Shown here: in pieces, positions 50,333 through 60,369 of the stretch
How the letters are laid out: every line of letters begins with the position of its first letter
How positions within the stretch are numbered: the stretch's first letter is position 1
DNA from: Clostridia bacterium
Lineage (GTDB): Bacteria > Bacillota > Clostridia > Oscillospirales > Acutalibacteraceae
Assembly: GCA_017618135.1 (NCBI GenBank)
Contig: JAFZUV010000011.1
Location: 124,001-188,000, forward strand
Length of the DNA: 64,000 nucleotides
Direction: 5' to 3'
Program-made: the position numbers and the translations under genes
The notes under the pieces: model-generated
The model's database searches: none
What the model was told of the DNA's origin: nothing
What the model saw: the letters and a program-made list of their open reading frames with translations, nothing else

Positions 50333-50899
50333 TTAAATATCAAATTGTTTTATATATTCACGATTTTGTATGGCTTTCAACTCGTTACTGAGAATTTTCC
50401 GTTCTCTGAATATAATAATAATCAGCCAGGTAGCCATCACAATAGTTATAAATATTGGCACACCATGGCGTAAAAAAAACATTTTTTTAAGGCCTAAAAA
50501 TCCGGGATCATATTCCGATATAACAGATCCGGGCGACGATATGCTTTCGTCAACTGCAGAAATATTCATAAAATATATCATCAGTGTTGGCAGTGTAAAC
50601 AGATTTATAAACAATGCTGTTAGTTTTAATCCACTGCCGAAAAATATGGGTGTGGAAAGCGTTACAATGTACGCTGTTAATATTGTGATATATGTGCCGG
50701 TCCAAATGTTTTTGTTATCCGATGTGGAAAAATAGCTTCCCAAAATGTACAACAATACCATAATAAGCGAAAAAATCCATGTTAAAAAACCAATAGCAAA
50801 TATCCATTTGTAGAGTTTGCCGCTTGTGCGGGCGTAGTTTATTCCTCTGCGTTTTTCATACTGATATATGCTTTGTAATTGTTTATCGCTGAGCTTCAT
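50333..50899 (-). CDS. Hypothetical four-helix membrane protein
   Basis: A 188-residue integral membrane protein of no recognised family. A short basic N-terminus (QLQSIYQYEKRRGINYART) precedes four predicted helices (about 30-55, 66-90, 93-114, 149-169) and a basic C-terminal helix. It contains no obvious catalytic or metal-binding motif. Upstream of spoVAC on the same strand and separated from it by a terminator-like hairpin; divergent from trmL. Confidence 0.6.
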   Translation of the reverse strand: MKLSDKQLQSIYQYEKRRGINYARTSGKLYKWIFAIGFLTWIFSLIMVLLYILGSYFSTSDNKNIWTGTYITILTAYIVTLSTPIFFGSGLKLTALFINLFTLPTLMIYFMNISAVDESISSPGSVISEYDPGFLGLKKMFFLRHGVPIFITIVMATWLIIIIFRERKILSNELKAIQNREYIKQFDI

Positions 50900-50978
50900 A
50901 TAATCACCGCTGTTATTATAGCCTTAATTCCGATAGTTTTCAAGAAAAAAATACTCTAATTGTACGGAGATGTAGATT

Positions 50979-51485
50979 TTGTCAAAGATAAATATTGTTA
51001 TGGTAGAACCGGAAATACCGCAAAATACCGGTAATGTTGCAAGAACATGCGCCGCGACCGGGGCACGGCTTCACTTAGTAGGTCCTATGGGTTTTGAAAT
51101 TGATGACCGAAAACTGAAGCGTGCCGGTCTTGATTATTGGCACTATCTTGATATAACTTACTACAATAATTTGAACGAATTTTTTCAAAAAAACAACGGA
51201 AAGTACTATTACTTCACAACGAAGGGCAGACAAACGCATTCTGAAATTAAATATCCGGACAATATATATCTGCTTTTCGGAAAAGAAACTAAAGGCTTAC
51301 CTGAAGAATTACTTATTAAAAATCCCGATAGCTGCGTTAGAATTCCTATGGCAAATGACATAAGGAGTCTTAACTTGTCAAACTCGGTGGCAATAGCTGT
51401 TTATGAGGTTTTAAGACAGTGGAATTATCCACAGCTTCAAAACTTTGGTCAATTGCACAACTGCAAATGGGAAGATATTGAATAA
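50979..51485 (+). CDS. trmL: tRNA (cytidine/uridine-34-2'-O)-methyltransferase
   Basis: A 168-residue SPOUT methylase that 2'-O-methylates the wobble base of tRNA-Leu isoacceptors. The trefoil-knot motifs are NTGNVARTCAATGA (about 15-28), LLFGKETKGLPEEL and IPMANDIRSLNLSNSVAIA. It is about standard length. TTG 50979 follows CGGAGATG. The tRNA-Leu(CAA) in this window is a likely type of substrate. Confidence 0.93.
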   Translation: MSKINIVMVEPEIPQNTGNVARTCAATGARLHLVGPMGFEIDDRKLKRAGLDYWHYLDITYYNNLNEFFQKNNGKYYYFTTKGRQTHSEIKYPDNIYLLFGKETKGLPEELLIKNPDSCVRIPMANDIRSLNLSNSVAIAVYEVLRQWNYPQLQNFGQLHNCKWEDIE

Positions 51486-51502
51486 TTTATAACTAATTTA
51501 TA

Positions 51503-51530
51503 TTGAAAACCGTGAAAAGTATGGTAAAAT
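51503..51530 (+). promoter_or_regulatory. pgk-tpiA-gpmI promoter
   Basis: TTGAAA (51503-51508) and TAAAAT (51525-51530), 16-base spacer. Confidence 0.65.
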
Positions 51531-51563
51531 AGTTATAATATATTTTGAAAGGGTGTAACATCT

Positions 51564-52775
51564 ATGAACGCACTTAATAAAAAGACCGTTGACGATATAA
51601 ATGTCAAAGGTCAAAGAGTTTTGGTTCGCTGTGATTTCAATGTTCCGCTCAAGGATGGCGTGATTACAGATGAAAATCGTATTGTTGCGGCACTTCCCAC
51701 AATCAAAAAGCTTATTGCTGACGGCGGAAGGGTCATTCTCTGCTCACATCTCGGTAAACCTAAGGGTGAGCCCAAGCCTGAGCTTTCGTTAGCGCCTGTT
51801 GCAAAAAGACTTTCAGAGCTTCTCAGCAAGGATGTTGTTTTTGCGGCTGACGATAATGTTGTTGGCGGGAATGCAAAGCGTGCGGTTGACGCTATGAATG
51901 ACGGTGATGTGGTTCTTTTACAGAATACTCGTTACCGTGCTGAGGAAACAAAGAACGGCGAAGAGTTTTCAAAAGAGCTTGGTTCGCTTGCCGACTTATT
52001 TGTAAATGATGCTTTCGGTACCGCACACAGGGCGCACTGCTCAACAGTTGGAGTTGTATCATATGTTAAAGAGGCGGTTGCGGGTTACTTAATCGGCAAA
52101 GAGCTTAAATATTTAGGGAACGCGGTAGACAATCCCGTTCGTCCGTTTGTTACCATTTTAGGCGGCGCAAAGGTTGCGGATAAGCTTTCTGTTATAGAAA
52201 ATCTTTTAAATAAAGCTGATACCCTCATCATAGGCGGTGGTATGGCTTACACATTTTTAGCGGCTAAGGGCTACGGCGTTGGAAACTCACTTCTTGACAA
52301 AGAAAAAATTGACTACTGCCGCGATATGCTTAAAAAAGCCGAAGAAAAAGGCGTTAAAATCCTTTTACCGATTGACTGTGTAATTATCAAAGATTTCCCC
52401 TCCCCCATTGACGCACCGATTGAAACTTCGGTTGTGGACGCGGATAAGATCCCTGACGGCTTTGAGGGCGCCGATATCGGTCCTAAGACCGCAGAGCTTT
52501 ATGCGAACGAGGTTAAAAGTGCAAAAACCGTTGTTTGGAACGGACCTATGGGTATATTTGAAAATCCGACTCTTGCCAAAGGAACTATCGCAGTTGCCAA
52601 GAGTCTTGCTGAAACTGATGCGGTAACCGTTATCGGCGGCGGCGATTCTGCTGCGGCTGTTAACAATCTCGGCTTTGGCGACAAGATGACCCATATTTCA
52701 ACCGGCGGCGGCGCCTCTCTTGAATTTCTTGAGGGAAAAGAGCTTCCCGGCATAGCCGCACTTAATGATAAGTAA
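51564..52775 (+). CDS. pgk: Phosphoglycerate kinase
   Basis: A 403-residue Pgk making ATP from 1,3-bisphosphoglycerate. [12 protein letters not shown] near residues 18-29, SHLGKPKG, the hinge region NGPMGIFE and the nucleotide loop [11 protein letters not shown] are diagnostic. First gene of pgk-tpiA-gpmI; gapA is absent upstream, replaced by trmL. Confidence 0.97.
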   Translation: MNALNKKTVDDINVKGQRVLVRCDFNVPLKDGVITDENRIVAALPTIKKLIADGGRVILCSHLGKPKGEPKPELSLAPVAKRLSELLSKDVVFAADDNVVGGNAKRAVDAMNDGDVVLLQNTRYRAEETKNGEEFSKELGSLADLFVNDAFGTAHRAHCSTVGVVSYVKEAVAGYLIGKELKYLGNAVDNPVRPFVTILGGAKVADKLSVIENLLNKADTLIIGGGMAYTFLAAKGYGVGNSLLDKEKIDYCRDMLKKAEEKGVKILLPIDCVIIKDFPSPIDAPIETSVVDADKIPDGFEGADIGPKTAELYANEVKSAKTVVWNGPMGIFENPTLAKGTIAVAKSLAETDAVTVIGGGDSAAAVNNLGFGDKMTHISTGGGASLEFLEGKELPGIAALNDK

Positions 52776-52785
52776 TTGAACTATC

Positions 52786-52809
52786 GGCGACTCGGAATTT
52801 CGAGTCGCC
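52786..52809 (+). other. Intergenic hairpin between pgk and tpiA
   Basis: GGCGACTCG (52786-52794), loop GAATTT, CGAGTCGCC (52801-52809): a perfect 9-bp stem without a T-run. It could stabilise the pgk 3' end or set relative pgk/tpiA levels. Confidence 0.6.
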
Positions 52810-52835
52810 TGCAAAATGTAAAAAGGAGTATCAGA

Positions 52836-53603
52836 ATGAAAAAAAATGTAAGAGCGGCTATTATTGCCGGTAACTGGAAAATGAATAAAACCCCGAGCGA
52901 GACAACAGCTCTCATAAACGAAATGGAGCCTCTCGTTGCAGACGCCGACTGTAAGGTTGTCTTGTGTGTTCCGTTTGTTGATATTGACGCGGCTCTTAAA
53001 GCCTCAAACGACTCAAATATTGAAATCGGCGCCGAAAACTGTCATTTTGAAAAAAGCGGTGCTTTTACAGGCGAGGTCTCCCCTGTCATGCTCAAGGAAA
53101 TGGGCGTAAAATATGTAATAATCGGTCATAGTGAGCGCAGGCAATATTTTGGTGAGACTGATATAACCGTTAACAAGAGGCTTACAAGCGCACTTGAGGA
53201 GGGTTTAAAGGTTATTCTCTGTGTCGGCGAAACGCTTGAGCAACGAGAGCAGGGGATTACCGCCGAGCTTGTCGCAATGCAGACAAAGATTGCACTTCTG
53301 GGCGTATCAAAAAAAGATGCAAAAAATGTTATTATTGCTTACGAACCTGTTTGGGCAATCGGAACCGGCAAAACAGCCACAAGCGACCAGGCTGAGGAGG
53401 TTTGCGCTATTATCAGGAATGTAATAGCTGATATTTATGATAGTGATGCCGCAGAGGGTATGACAATTCAGTATGGCGGTTCTATGAACGCTAAGAATGC
53501 CGATGAATTGCTTTCAAAGGTAAATGTTGACGGTGGTCTTATAGGCGGAGCTTCCCTTAAAGCTGAAGATTTTTCAATCATTGTTAAAGCCGCAAGTAAA
53601 TAA
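52836..53603 (+). CDS. tpiA: Triose-phosphate isomerase
   Basis: A 255-residue TIM barrel interconverting DHAP and GAP. Catalytic residues: Lys in AGNWKMNK, His in IGHSERR, and Glu in AYEPVWAIGTG, the latter followed by the flexible phosphate loop. ATG 52836 follows AAAAAGGAG; the longer frame from 52776 begins inside the pgk-tpiA hairpin region. gpmI begins 13 bases after. Confidence 0.97.
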   Translation: MKKNVRAAIIAGNWKMNKTPSETTALINEMEPLVADADCKVVLCVPFVDIDAALKASNDSNIEIGAENCHFEKSGAFTGEVSPVMLKEMGVKYVIIGHSERRQYFGETDITVNKRLTSALEEGLKVILCVGETLEQREQGITAELVAMQTKIALLGVSKKDAKNVIIAYEPVWAIGTGKTATSDQAEEVCAIIRNVIADIYDSDAAEGMTIQYGGSMNAKNADELLSKVNVDGGLIGGASLKAEDFSIIVKAASK

Positions 53604-53616
53604 TCAGGTGATATAT

Positions 53617-55149
53617 ATGAAAAAACCCGTAGTTTTGACAATTATGGACGGATTTGGCATAAATCTGCAGACAAAAGGTAATGCCATAAAAGCCGCAAAT
53701 ACTCCCCGTCTTGATGATATTTTTGCAAATTGTCCTACAACTCAGATAGGTGCTTCCGGTCTTGATGTAGGTCTGCCTGACGGTCAGATGGGCAACAGTG
53801 AGGTGGGTCATACAAACATCGGTGCCGGCAGAATTGTGTACCAGGAGCTCACAAGAATTACAAAATCAATAAAAGACGGCGACTTTTTTGCAAACGAAGC
53901 TTTCCTTGCCGCTGTCCGAAACTGCAAAAAAAACGCCTCTTCCCTGCACCTTATGGGCTTGTTGTCTGACGGTGGCGTTCACAGCCATATTGAACATCTT
54001 TACGGTCTTGTAGAGCTTGCTAAAAAGAACGGTCTTGAAAAGGTGTATATTCACGCTCTTTTAGACGGTCGTGATGTGCCGCCCGCAAGTGCCGCCGATT
54101 ACATAGATGAGCTAAGCGGTAAGCTCGCTCAATTCGGTTGCGGTAAGCTTGCTACAGTTATGGGCAGATTTTACGGAATGGACAGAGACAACCGCTGGGA
54201 GCGTGTAGGCAAAGCCTATGCCGCGCTTGTTTACGGCGAGGGTATTCATACTGCCGATGCCGCGGCGGCGGTCAGAAAGTCATATACCGTGAAGGATGAA
54301 GAGGGCAAATTTATCACGGATGAGTTTGTTTTGCCGACAGTTGTTGACGGCACCGAGCGTATAAAGTCCGGTGACAGTGTTATTTTCTTTAATTTCCGAC
54401 CTGACAGAGCGCGTGAGATAACACGCACATTTGTTGATGATGATTTTACCGGGTTTGAGCGTATCGGTGGCAGACAACAGGTGTTTTATGTGTGTATGAC
54501 GCAGTATGACGCCGCTATGCCTAATGTAACCGTTGCTTTCAAGCCTCAAACGCTTGAAAATACACTTGGTGAGGTTTTATCAAAACTTAATATGACCCAG
54601 CTACGCATTGCCGAAACGGAAAAATACGCTCATGTTACATTCTTCTTTAACGGCGGCAGAGAGGTTATGTTTGAGAGAGAGGACAGAATACTTGTCGCAT
54701 CCCCAAAGGTACCTACTTACGATTTACAGCCCGAAATGAGCGCCATAGAGGTTTGTGATAAGGTGTGTGACGCCATCGAAAGCGGAAAATATGATGTTGT
54801 AATTCTAAACTTTGCAAACTGCGATATGGTAGGTCATACAGGAATTTTTGAAGCGGCGGTTAAGGCGGTCGAAACGGTTGATACCTGCGTAGGCAGAGTG
54901 GCGGACAGCACCCTTAAGATGGGCGGCGTTATGCTTCTCACCGCAGACCATGGTAATGCTGATTGTATGTTAGATACCGATGGTTCGCCTTTCACGGCGC
55001 ACACTACAAACCCTGTTCCCTTCTCGGTTATAGGCAAGGCTTGCAAATTGCGTTCAGGCGGCAGACTTTGCGATATATCGCCAACAATTCTTAAACTGCT
55101 TAATGTGCAACAGCCAAAGGAAATGACGGGCATTTCAATAATTGAATAA
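53617..55149 (+). CDS. gpmI: 2,3-bisphosphoglycerate-independent phosphoglycerate mutase
   Basis: A 510-residue Mn-dependent iPGM. The phosphorylated Ser is in MGNSEVGHTNIGAGR (about residues 58-72), DGRDVPP and RFYGMDRDNRW lie in the transferase domain, and the metal-binding LTADHGNAD is near the C-terminus. AGGTGA precedes the ATG. iPGM is favoured in sporeformers because its pH-sensitive activity lets 3-PGA accumulate in spores (known for Bacillus/Clostridium). Confidence 0.97.
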   Translation: MKKPVVLTIMDGFGINLQTKGNAIKAANTPRLDDIFANCPTTQIGASGLDVGLPDGQMGNSEVGHTNIGAGRIVYQELTRITKSIKDGDFFANEAFLAAVRNCKKNASSLHLMGLLSDGGVHSHIEHLYGLVELAKKNGLEKVYIHALLDGRDVPPASAADYIDELSGKLAQFGCGKLATVMGRFYGMDRDNRWERVGKAYAALVYGEGIHTADAAAAVRKSYTVKDEEGKFITDEFVLPTVVDGTERIKSGDSVIFFNFRPDRAREITRTFVDDDFTGFERIGGRQQVFYVCMTQYDAAMPNVTVAFKPQTLENTLGEVLSKLNMTQLRIAETEKYAHVTFFFNGGREVMFEREDRILVASPKVPTYDLQPEMSAIEVCDKVCDAIESGKYDVVILNFANCDMVGHTGIFEAAVKAVETVDTCVGRVADSTLKMGGVMLLTADHGNADCMLDTDGSPFTAHTTNPVPFSVIGKACKLRSGGRLCDISPTILKLLNVQQPKEMTGISIIE

Positions 55150-55156
55150 AGCATTA

Positions 55157-55200
55157 TAAACGCTTATAAGGACTGCTTCGGCAGTCTTCATAAGCGTTTA
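55157..55200 (+). terminator. Large hairpin after gpmI
   Basis: TAAACGCTTAT...ATAAGCGTTTA outer stem with an inner AGGACTGC/GCAGTCTT stem capped by TTCG. It ends TTTATTG, so termination is plausible. Confidence 0.65.
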
Positions 55201-55203
55201 TTG

Positions 55204-55232
55204 TTGACTATTATAGATTTTAATGTTAAAAT
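55204..55232 (+). promoter_or_regulatory. Promoter of candidate structured RNA
   Basis: TTGACT (55204-55209) and TAAAAT (55227-55232) with 17-base spacing; a start about 7 bases downstream would be at 55239, where the structured element begins. Confidence 0.6.
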
Positions 55233-55238
55233 AACTAT

Positions 55239-55447
55239 GCCAGACTAACTGAATATTGCATACAGGTGTATTTACTTTTTTAAATATGTTTGTTATTTTT
55301 TTGCATACTTATAGTAGCGAATTTGATAAAAACGCAAATTCTTACTACTATAAGTGTGTATGCACCTATATGCGTAAAGTTAGTTTGGCGACTATAGCGT
55401 GGTTTTCGCTGTACAACAAAAGCGACTGCTCAGACAGTCGCTTTTTT
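55239..55447 (+). ncRNA. Candidate structured non-coding RNA of unknown class
   Basis: About 209 nt with no supportable coding frame. The ends of the first domain pair: GCCAGACTAACT (55239-55250) with AGTTAGTTTGGC (55378-55389), 12 bp with one G-U. Inside, CAGGTG can pair with CACCTA, and GCATAC-TTATAGTAG-GAATTTG (about 55303-55325) pairs with the imperfect complement at about 55336-55363. TTGCATAC occurs twice on the 5' side, so the GTGTATGC near 55356 has two possible partners, allowing alternative folds. A second hairpin (AGCG...CGCT) and then a terminator (55418-55447, AAAAGCGACTG/CAGTCGC plus T6) follow. 6S-like RNA, a riboregulator or a palindromic MITE are alternatives. Confidence 0.5.
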
Positions 55448-55484
55448 ATAATTGCCCTCTTTGCCTAAAGGAGGGCAATTATAA
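55446..55484. terminator. Hairpin downstream of GDPD gene and ncRNA
   Basis: TTATAATTGCCCTC (55446-55459) and GAGGGCAATTATAA (55471-55484), 14 bp, with an inner CTTT/AAAG. It lies between the candidate RNA and the convergent GDPD gene. Confidence 0.6.
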
Positions 55485-55518
55485 AACAAATAATTTTTTT
55501 AGCTGAGGATGCTTATGA

Positions 55519-56214
55519 CTATTCTATTATATTTGATGTAATATAATCAACTCCGTAATCTATAAGCCGTTCGGCGTCGGCAGGCTCGTTTACCGTAAAA
55601 CAGTTCACCTTTATTCCGTTATCGTGACAAAGTTCTACGATATCCTGATTGAGAATTGTAAAGCGAATATCCAAATCAAAACTATTGCTTGTAAGCATAT
55701 CAAAAATATCGGAATTAAAATTATCGGCGAGAAATTGGACCGGTTGTTTTGGAATTATTTTTCTTATGTTTACTAAATTCTCCCCACAAAACGAAATAAA
55801 AATCGTTTCGTTGATGTAATCAAGTTCAGTGATAATATCAATTATGCTTTTAATATTATCACAACTCATTTTATTTTTAATTTCCAACACTGCAACCTTA
55901 TTATAACGCTTACAGCAGTTTATATATTCCGCCAGATTTGGCATCCTGTGAAATTTTATCGGCAATAGCCGCAGCCTGGCATATTCCGTTTTTTCAATTT
56001 CAAGATTGATTTTACAAAGTCTGCGTGTAGTGTCGTCATGAAAAATCACAAACTTGCCGTCGCGCGTTACATGAACATCAGATTCAATACCGTAATAACC
56101 GGCTCTTCCGGCGGCATTGAATGCGCTGATTGTGTTTTCAAGTCGTAATCCGCTGAGCCCTCGGTGTGCTATCATTTTGGTGTTACCGTAATTTTTAAGT
56201 TTAATTGTTTCCAT
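55519..56214 (-). CDS. Glycerophosphodiester phosphodiesterase
   Basis: A 231-residue GDPD-family TIM barrel that hydrolyses deacylated phospholipids to glycerol-3-phosphate and an alcohol. IAHRGLSGLRLENT (about 15-28) holds the catalytic His/Arg and Glu, GIESDVHVTRDG the metal Glu/Asp, and HDDTTRR the second His; it ends GVDYITSNI as usual. No signal peptide, so cytosolic. GGAGG precedes the ATG. Follows pdp by 12 bases on the same strand. Confidence 0.92.
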   Translation of the reverse strand: METIKLKNYGNTKMIAHRGLSGLRLENTISAFNAAGRAGYYGIESDVHVTRDGKFVIFHDDTTRRLCKINLEIEKTEYARLRLLPIKFHRMPNLAEYINCCKRYNKVAVLEIKNKMSCDNIKSIIDIITELDYINETIFISFCGENLVNIRKIIPKQPVQFLADNFNSDIFDMLTSNSFDLDIRFTILNQDIVELCHDNGIKVNCFTVNEPADAERLIDYGVDYITSNIIE

Positions 56215-56226
56215 TTTTCCTCCAGA

Positions 56227-57528
56227 TTACCAAATTGTTTTATATATTGTTTTTGACGTTTCGGGTTTTTTATTACTTAATTCAATAGCCCTGACATATC
56301 TGTCCTTTACTTCTTCAATAATGGATTTATTGTTTGTATGCAGGCAACACAGCCTATCGCCTTTGTTAACAAAATCGCCTGTCTTTTTATCTAAAATCAA
56401 ACCGGCGGCGAAATCAATACTGTCCTCATATCTGCTTCTGCCGGCGCCCGAGAGCGATGCACAAAAGCCGATTTGTTCAGTATTCATACTGTTTACATAA
56501 CCTGTATCGTTTGAATAAACTTCAACGATATATTTCGCTTTCTCAAATTTATCTGTATTATCAATATATGAAATATCACCGCCTTGCGTCGAAATCCATT
56601 CCTTAAACTTATCAAGAGCCGCACCGTTTCTTATTGAATCCATAACAATAGCCTCCGCCTCGGAGACAGGTATTTTTTTAGCAAGCGACACCATTGTTGC
56701 GCTAAGCGCAACACACTCCTCATATAAATCGGATATCATTTCGCCCTTTAAAACCTCAATTGCCTCAATAACCTCAAGATTATTGCCAATCGCAAAGCCG
56801 AGTGGTTTATCCATATTTGTCAGCACTGCCGCCATATTTCTGTTTGCGCTTTTTCCTATATTCACCATTTTTTGCGCGAGTAATTCCGCCTTAAGTATAT
56901 CCTTCATAAAAGCGCCCGAACCGTATTTGACATCTAAAACTATTGATTTTGAGCCTGTGGCAAGCTTTTTGCTCATAATGCTTGAAGCAATAAGCGGTAT
57001 GCTCTCGACGGTAGCTGTTGTATCCCTGAGCGCATAGATTTTTTTATCAGCCGGAGTCAGATTATCCGATTGCGATACTACTGAAATTCCGATTCTTTTC
57101 ACGGTTGACAAAAACTCTTTACCACACATATCAACCCTATAACCGGGTATTGCTGACAGTTTATCGACTGTACCGCCTGTAAAACCAAGCCCTCTGCCCG
57201 ACATTTTAGCAACTACACAACCGAGACTTGCAACAACCGGCGCCACAACAAGCGTTGTCTTGTCACCCACGCCTCCGGTACTGTGCTTATCAACGGTAAT
57301 GTCATATAACTCACCAAGTGATATTTTTTCACCTGAATCAGCCATTACTTTTGTAAGAGACGATATCTCCCGGTCGTCCATACCGTTAAAATATATTGCC
57401 ATAAGCAATGCTGACATTTGATAATCACATATACCGCCGTTCAGATATTCTTCAATAAAGTATGTAATCTCCGAATCGGTAAGTGATGCGCCGTCTCTCT
57501 TTTTCTTTATTATCTCATAAGTTGTCAC
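56227..57528 (-). CDS. pdp: Pyrimidine-nucleoside phosphorylase
   Basis: A 433-residue PyNP/thymidine phosphorylase, splitting uridine or thymidine to base and sugar phosphate in salvage. The phosphate-binding KHSTGGVGDKTT (about residues 77-88) and the GRGLGFTGGTVDKLSAIPG loop are diagnostic, and VRAIE-like C-terminal helices complete the fold. The start GTG at 57528 gives MTTYEIIKKKRDG, the usual family N-terminus; GTG 57540 is upstream in frame but lacks a better site. Likely cotranscribed with GDPD. Confidence 0.93.
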   Translation of the reverse strand: MTTYEIIKKKRDGASLTDSEITYFIEEYLNGGICDYQMSALLMAIYFNGMDDREISSLTKVMADSGEKISLGELYDITVDKHSTGGVGDKTTLVVAPVVASLGCVVAKMSGRGLGFTGGTVDKLSAIPGYRVDMCGKEFLSTVKRIGISVVSQSDNLTPADKKIYALRDTTATVESIPLIASSIMSKKLATGSKSIVLDVKYGSGAFMKDILKAELLAQKMVNIGKSANRNMAAVLTNMDKPLGFAIGNNLEVIEAIEVLKGEMISDLYEECVALSATMVSLAKKIPVSEAEAIVMDSIRNGAALDKFKEWISTQGGDISYIDNTDKFEKAKYIVEVYSNDTGYVNSMNTEQIGFCASLSGAGRSRYEDSIDFAAGLILDKKTGDFVNKGDRLCCLHTNNKSIIEEVKDRYVRAIELSNKKPETSKTIYKTIW

Positions 57529-57604
57529 ACACTTCACCACACTATATTTAGTATTTTATCACAGTTTTTTCAAAAAATAAAGCAATATTTTAGCCTTATT
57601 GTGT

Positions 57605-57633
57605 TTGACATATCGCCTATTTAATGGTAATAT
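57605..57633 (+). promoter_or_regulatory. purB-glyA promoter
   Basis: TTGACA (57605-57610) and TAATAT (57628-57633), 17 bases apart. Confidence 0.75.
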
Positions 57634-57667
57634 ATATATTGATTATTGTAGGCTAAGGAGTGTTTTA

Positions 57668-59104
57668 ATGGACAAAAAACATAGCGGATATATTTCTGCT
57701 CTATCAGGCAGATATGCCGGTAAAGAAATGCAGTATATTTTTTCTGAAGATTTTAAGTTTTCGACTTGGAGAAAGCTATGGGTTGCTTTGGCAAAGGCTG
57801 AAAAAGAATTAGGACTTGATATAACTGATGAGCAGATAAGTGAAATGGAGTCTCATATTTACGATATTAACTATGAGGTTGCTTCAGAGCGTGAGCGCGA
57901 GGTTCGTCACGATGTTATGAGCCATGTGTATGCGTTCGGTGTTCAGTGTCCTAAAGCGGAACCAATTATTCATTTAGGCGCTACGAGCTGTTATGTCGGT
58001 GATAATACCGATGTTATTATTTTGAGAGAGGCTTCGTCCGTTATACTTAAAAAAGCGGCTCAGGTTGTCAAAAATCTCTCGGGTTTTGCAGAAAAGTATA
58101 AAGCTCTCCCCTGCCTCGCGTACACCCATTTGCAACCTGCTCAGCTTACGACCGTAGGCAAGCGTGCAACGCTTTGGATAAATGATTTTATAAATGATAT
58201 AAATAATCTGGAATATCAAATTTCAAATCTTAAGCTTTTAGGCTCAAAAGGCACAACGGGAACACAAGCGAGTTTTATGGAGCTTTTTGCCGGTGATGAA
58301 GAAAAGGTTAAAAAAACCGAAAAGCTTATAGCTGAATATATGGGCTTTAATTCCTGCATTCCCGTGTCGGGACAAACCTATTCAAGAAAAACCGATTATT
58401 TTATATTGTCAGCCCTTTCCGGTTTTGCTCAAAGCGCATATAAGTTTGCCGATGATTTAAGACTCCTTCAATCCTTTGAAGAAATTGAAGAACCGTTTTC
58501 AAGTTCTCAAATCGGTTCTTCAGCTATGCCGTATAAGCGCAATCCTATGCGAAGCGAAAGAATATGTTCCCTTTCAAGATATATTATAAACAATGCGCTT
58601 AATCCTGCTGCAACCGCAGCAACACAGTGGTTTGAACGCTCACTTGATGATAGCGCTAACCGTCGTATTTCAATATCGGAAAGCTTTTTGGCGCTTGACG
58701 GTGTTTTGGATATATGCATAAATGTAAGCGCAGGACTTGTCGTATACGATAAGGTAATAGAAAAGCGAGTAAACGAAAAACTGCCTTTTATGGCTACTGA
58801 AAATATTTTGATGGAATCAGTCAAACGGGGTGCGGACAGACAAAAAATACATGAGATTATTCGTGTTCATTCTCACGCAGCAGCAGCCGCCGTTAAGCTC
58901 GAAGGTAAACAAAATGACCTTATCAGCCGTCTTGGTAATGATGAAAGAATACCGCTGACAGCTGAAGAAATAAACAGTAGTCTCAATTCTGAAAACTATA
59001 CCGGTAGGTGTGTTTCACAAGTGGATGAATTTTTAGAGGACTTTGCGAAGCCGGTTATAGACAAACACTGTAAAGGTAATATAGAATTTGAACCAAGTAT
59101 ATAG
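57668..59104 (+). CDS. purB: Adenylosuccinate lyase
   Basis: A 478-residue PurB acting twice in purine synthesis (SAICAR and adenylosuccinate cleavage). [26 protein letters not shown], and the flexible signature loop [15 protein letters not shown] (about residues 281-295) with the catalytic Ser are present. ATG 57668 follows TAAGGAG; the frame from 57599 begins in the promoter. The 478-residue length fits the longer purB class. glyA follows by 11 bases. Confidence 0.96.
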   Translation: MDKKHSGYISALSGRYAGKEMQYIFSEDFKFSTWRKLWVALAKAEKELGLDITDEQISEMESHIYDINYEVASEREREVRHDVMSHVYAFGVQCPKAEPIIHLGATSCYVGDNTDVIILREASSVILKKAAQVVKNLSGFAEKYKALPCLAYTHLQPAQLTTVGKRATLWINDFINDINNLEYQISNLKLLGSKGTTGTQASFMELFAGDEEKVKKTEKLIAEYMGFNSCIPVSGQTYSRKTDYFILSALSGFAQSAYKFADDLRLLQSFEEIEEPFSSSQIGSSAMPYKRNPMRSERICSLSRYIINNALNPAATAATQWFERSLDDSANRRISISESFLALDGVLDICINVSAGLVVYDKVIEKRVNEKLPFMATENILMESVKRGADRQKIHEIIRVHSHAAAAAVKLEGKQNDLISRLGNDERIPLTAEEINSSLNSENYTGRCVSQVDEFLEDFAKPVIDKHCKGNIEFEPSI

Positions 59105-59115
59105 GGGGAATTATA

Positions 59116-60351
59116 ATGAATTTTTTTGATGAGCTTAAAAACTACGATGCCGAAATTGCCGCAGCATGCGAGGAAGAGCTTAAAAGACAGCGTTCTAATA
59201 TTGAACTTATAGCTTCAGAAAATATTGTCTCAAAAGCTGTTTTGTTGGCTGCAGGCGGTATTTTAACCAACAAATATGCCGAGGGTTATCCCGGAAAACG
59301 CTATTATGGCGGGTGTGAAAAGGTAGACATTGTTGAAGAAATAGCAAGAAGCAGAGCTTGTAAGTTATTTGGTGCTGAGCACGCAAACGTTCAGCCGCAC
59401 AGCGGTGCTAATGCCAATCTTGCGGTATTCTTTGCCCTGTTAAACCCGGGTGATACCGTTATGGGCATGAACCTCGCGCAAGGAGGTCATTTATCTCACG
59501 GCTCACCGGTAAACATTTCGGGAAAATACTTTAATGTTGTTCCCTACGGTGTTAGTGCCGAAACTGAGATGATTGATTATGATGAAGTTCAAAAAACCGC
59601 TTATGAGTGCAAACCGAAAATGATAATTGCCGGTGCCAGCAATTATTCACGCATAATTGATTTCAAAAAATTCCGAGAAATTGCCGATAGTGTGGGCGCT
59701 TATTTAATGGTGGATATGGCGCATATTGCCGGACTGATCGCCGCAGGTTTGCATCCCTCACCCGTTCCGTACGCTGATGTCGTTACCACTACCACACATA
59801 AAACTCTGCGCGGTACGCGCGGCGGTCTTATTCTCTGCAAAAATGAACTGGCTCAGAAAATTGACAAAGCAATTTTCCCGGGCACACAGGGCGGTCCGCT
59901 TATGCATATTATTGCCGCCAAAGCTGTTGCGTTCGGCGAGGCGCTTACCGATGAGTTTAAAAACTATCAAAAGCAGATTGTTTGTAATGCAAAGGTATTG
60001 TCTGAGGAGCTTATTAAGCGAGGCGTTAATCTGGTGTCGGGCGGTACTGACAATCATCTTATGACATTAAAATTATTAGGTACGGGTATTACCGGGAAAG
60101 AACTTGAGCATAATCTTGATGAAGTTCACATTACCGCAAATAAAAACACTATTCCCAACGACCCGGAAAGTCCCTTTGTAACAAGTGGTCTCAGAATCGG
60201 TACTCCCGCCGTAACCTCAAGGGGATTTAAAGAACCGGAAATGGCTAAAATTGCCGAATGGTTGTATTTGGCAATAAATGACTTTAATTCTAACAAAAGC
60301 ACTATTGTCGATGGTGTAAGTGAGCTTTGTGATCGTTTCCCAATATACTAA
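59116..60351 (+). CDS. glyA: Serine hydroxymethyltransferase
   Basis: A 411-residue PLP enzyme making glycine and methylene-THF from serine. [28 protein letters not shown], the aldimine Lys in [15 protein letters not shown] (about residues 217-231) and [15 protein letters not shown] are all present. TAGGGGGAAT precedes the ATG. It follows purB, linking one-carbon units with purine synthesis, and works on the product of SerC/SerA from the left of the window. Confidence 0.97.
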   Translation: MNFFDELKNYDAEIAAACEEELKRQRSNIELIASENIVSKAVLLAAGGILTNKYAEGYPGKRYYGGCEKVDIVEEIARSRACKLFGAEHANVQPHSGANANLAVFFALLNPGDTVMGMNLAQGGHLSHGSPVNISGKYFNVVPYGVSAETEMIDYDEVQKTAYECKPKMIIAGASNYSRIIDFKKFREIADSVGAYLMVDMAHIAGLIAAGLHPSPVPYADVVTTTTHKTLRGTRGGLILCKNELAQKIDKAIFPGTQGGPLMHIIAAKAVAFGEALTDEFKNYQKQIVCNAKVLSEELIKRGVNLVSGGTDNHLMTLKLLGTGITGKELEHNLDEVHITANKNTIPNDPESPFVTSGLRIGTPAVTSRGFKEPEMAKIAEWLYLAINDFNSNKSTIVDGVSELCDRFPIY

Positions 60352-60369
60352 TATACAAGGTGTGATTCT

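Noticed and set aside
55256..55468. 70-residue plus-strand open frame in the gpmI-GDPD gap
   Set aside because: No ribosome-binding site or recognisable family; it runs through the paired stems and terminator, and the structured RNA explains the region better.
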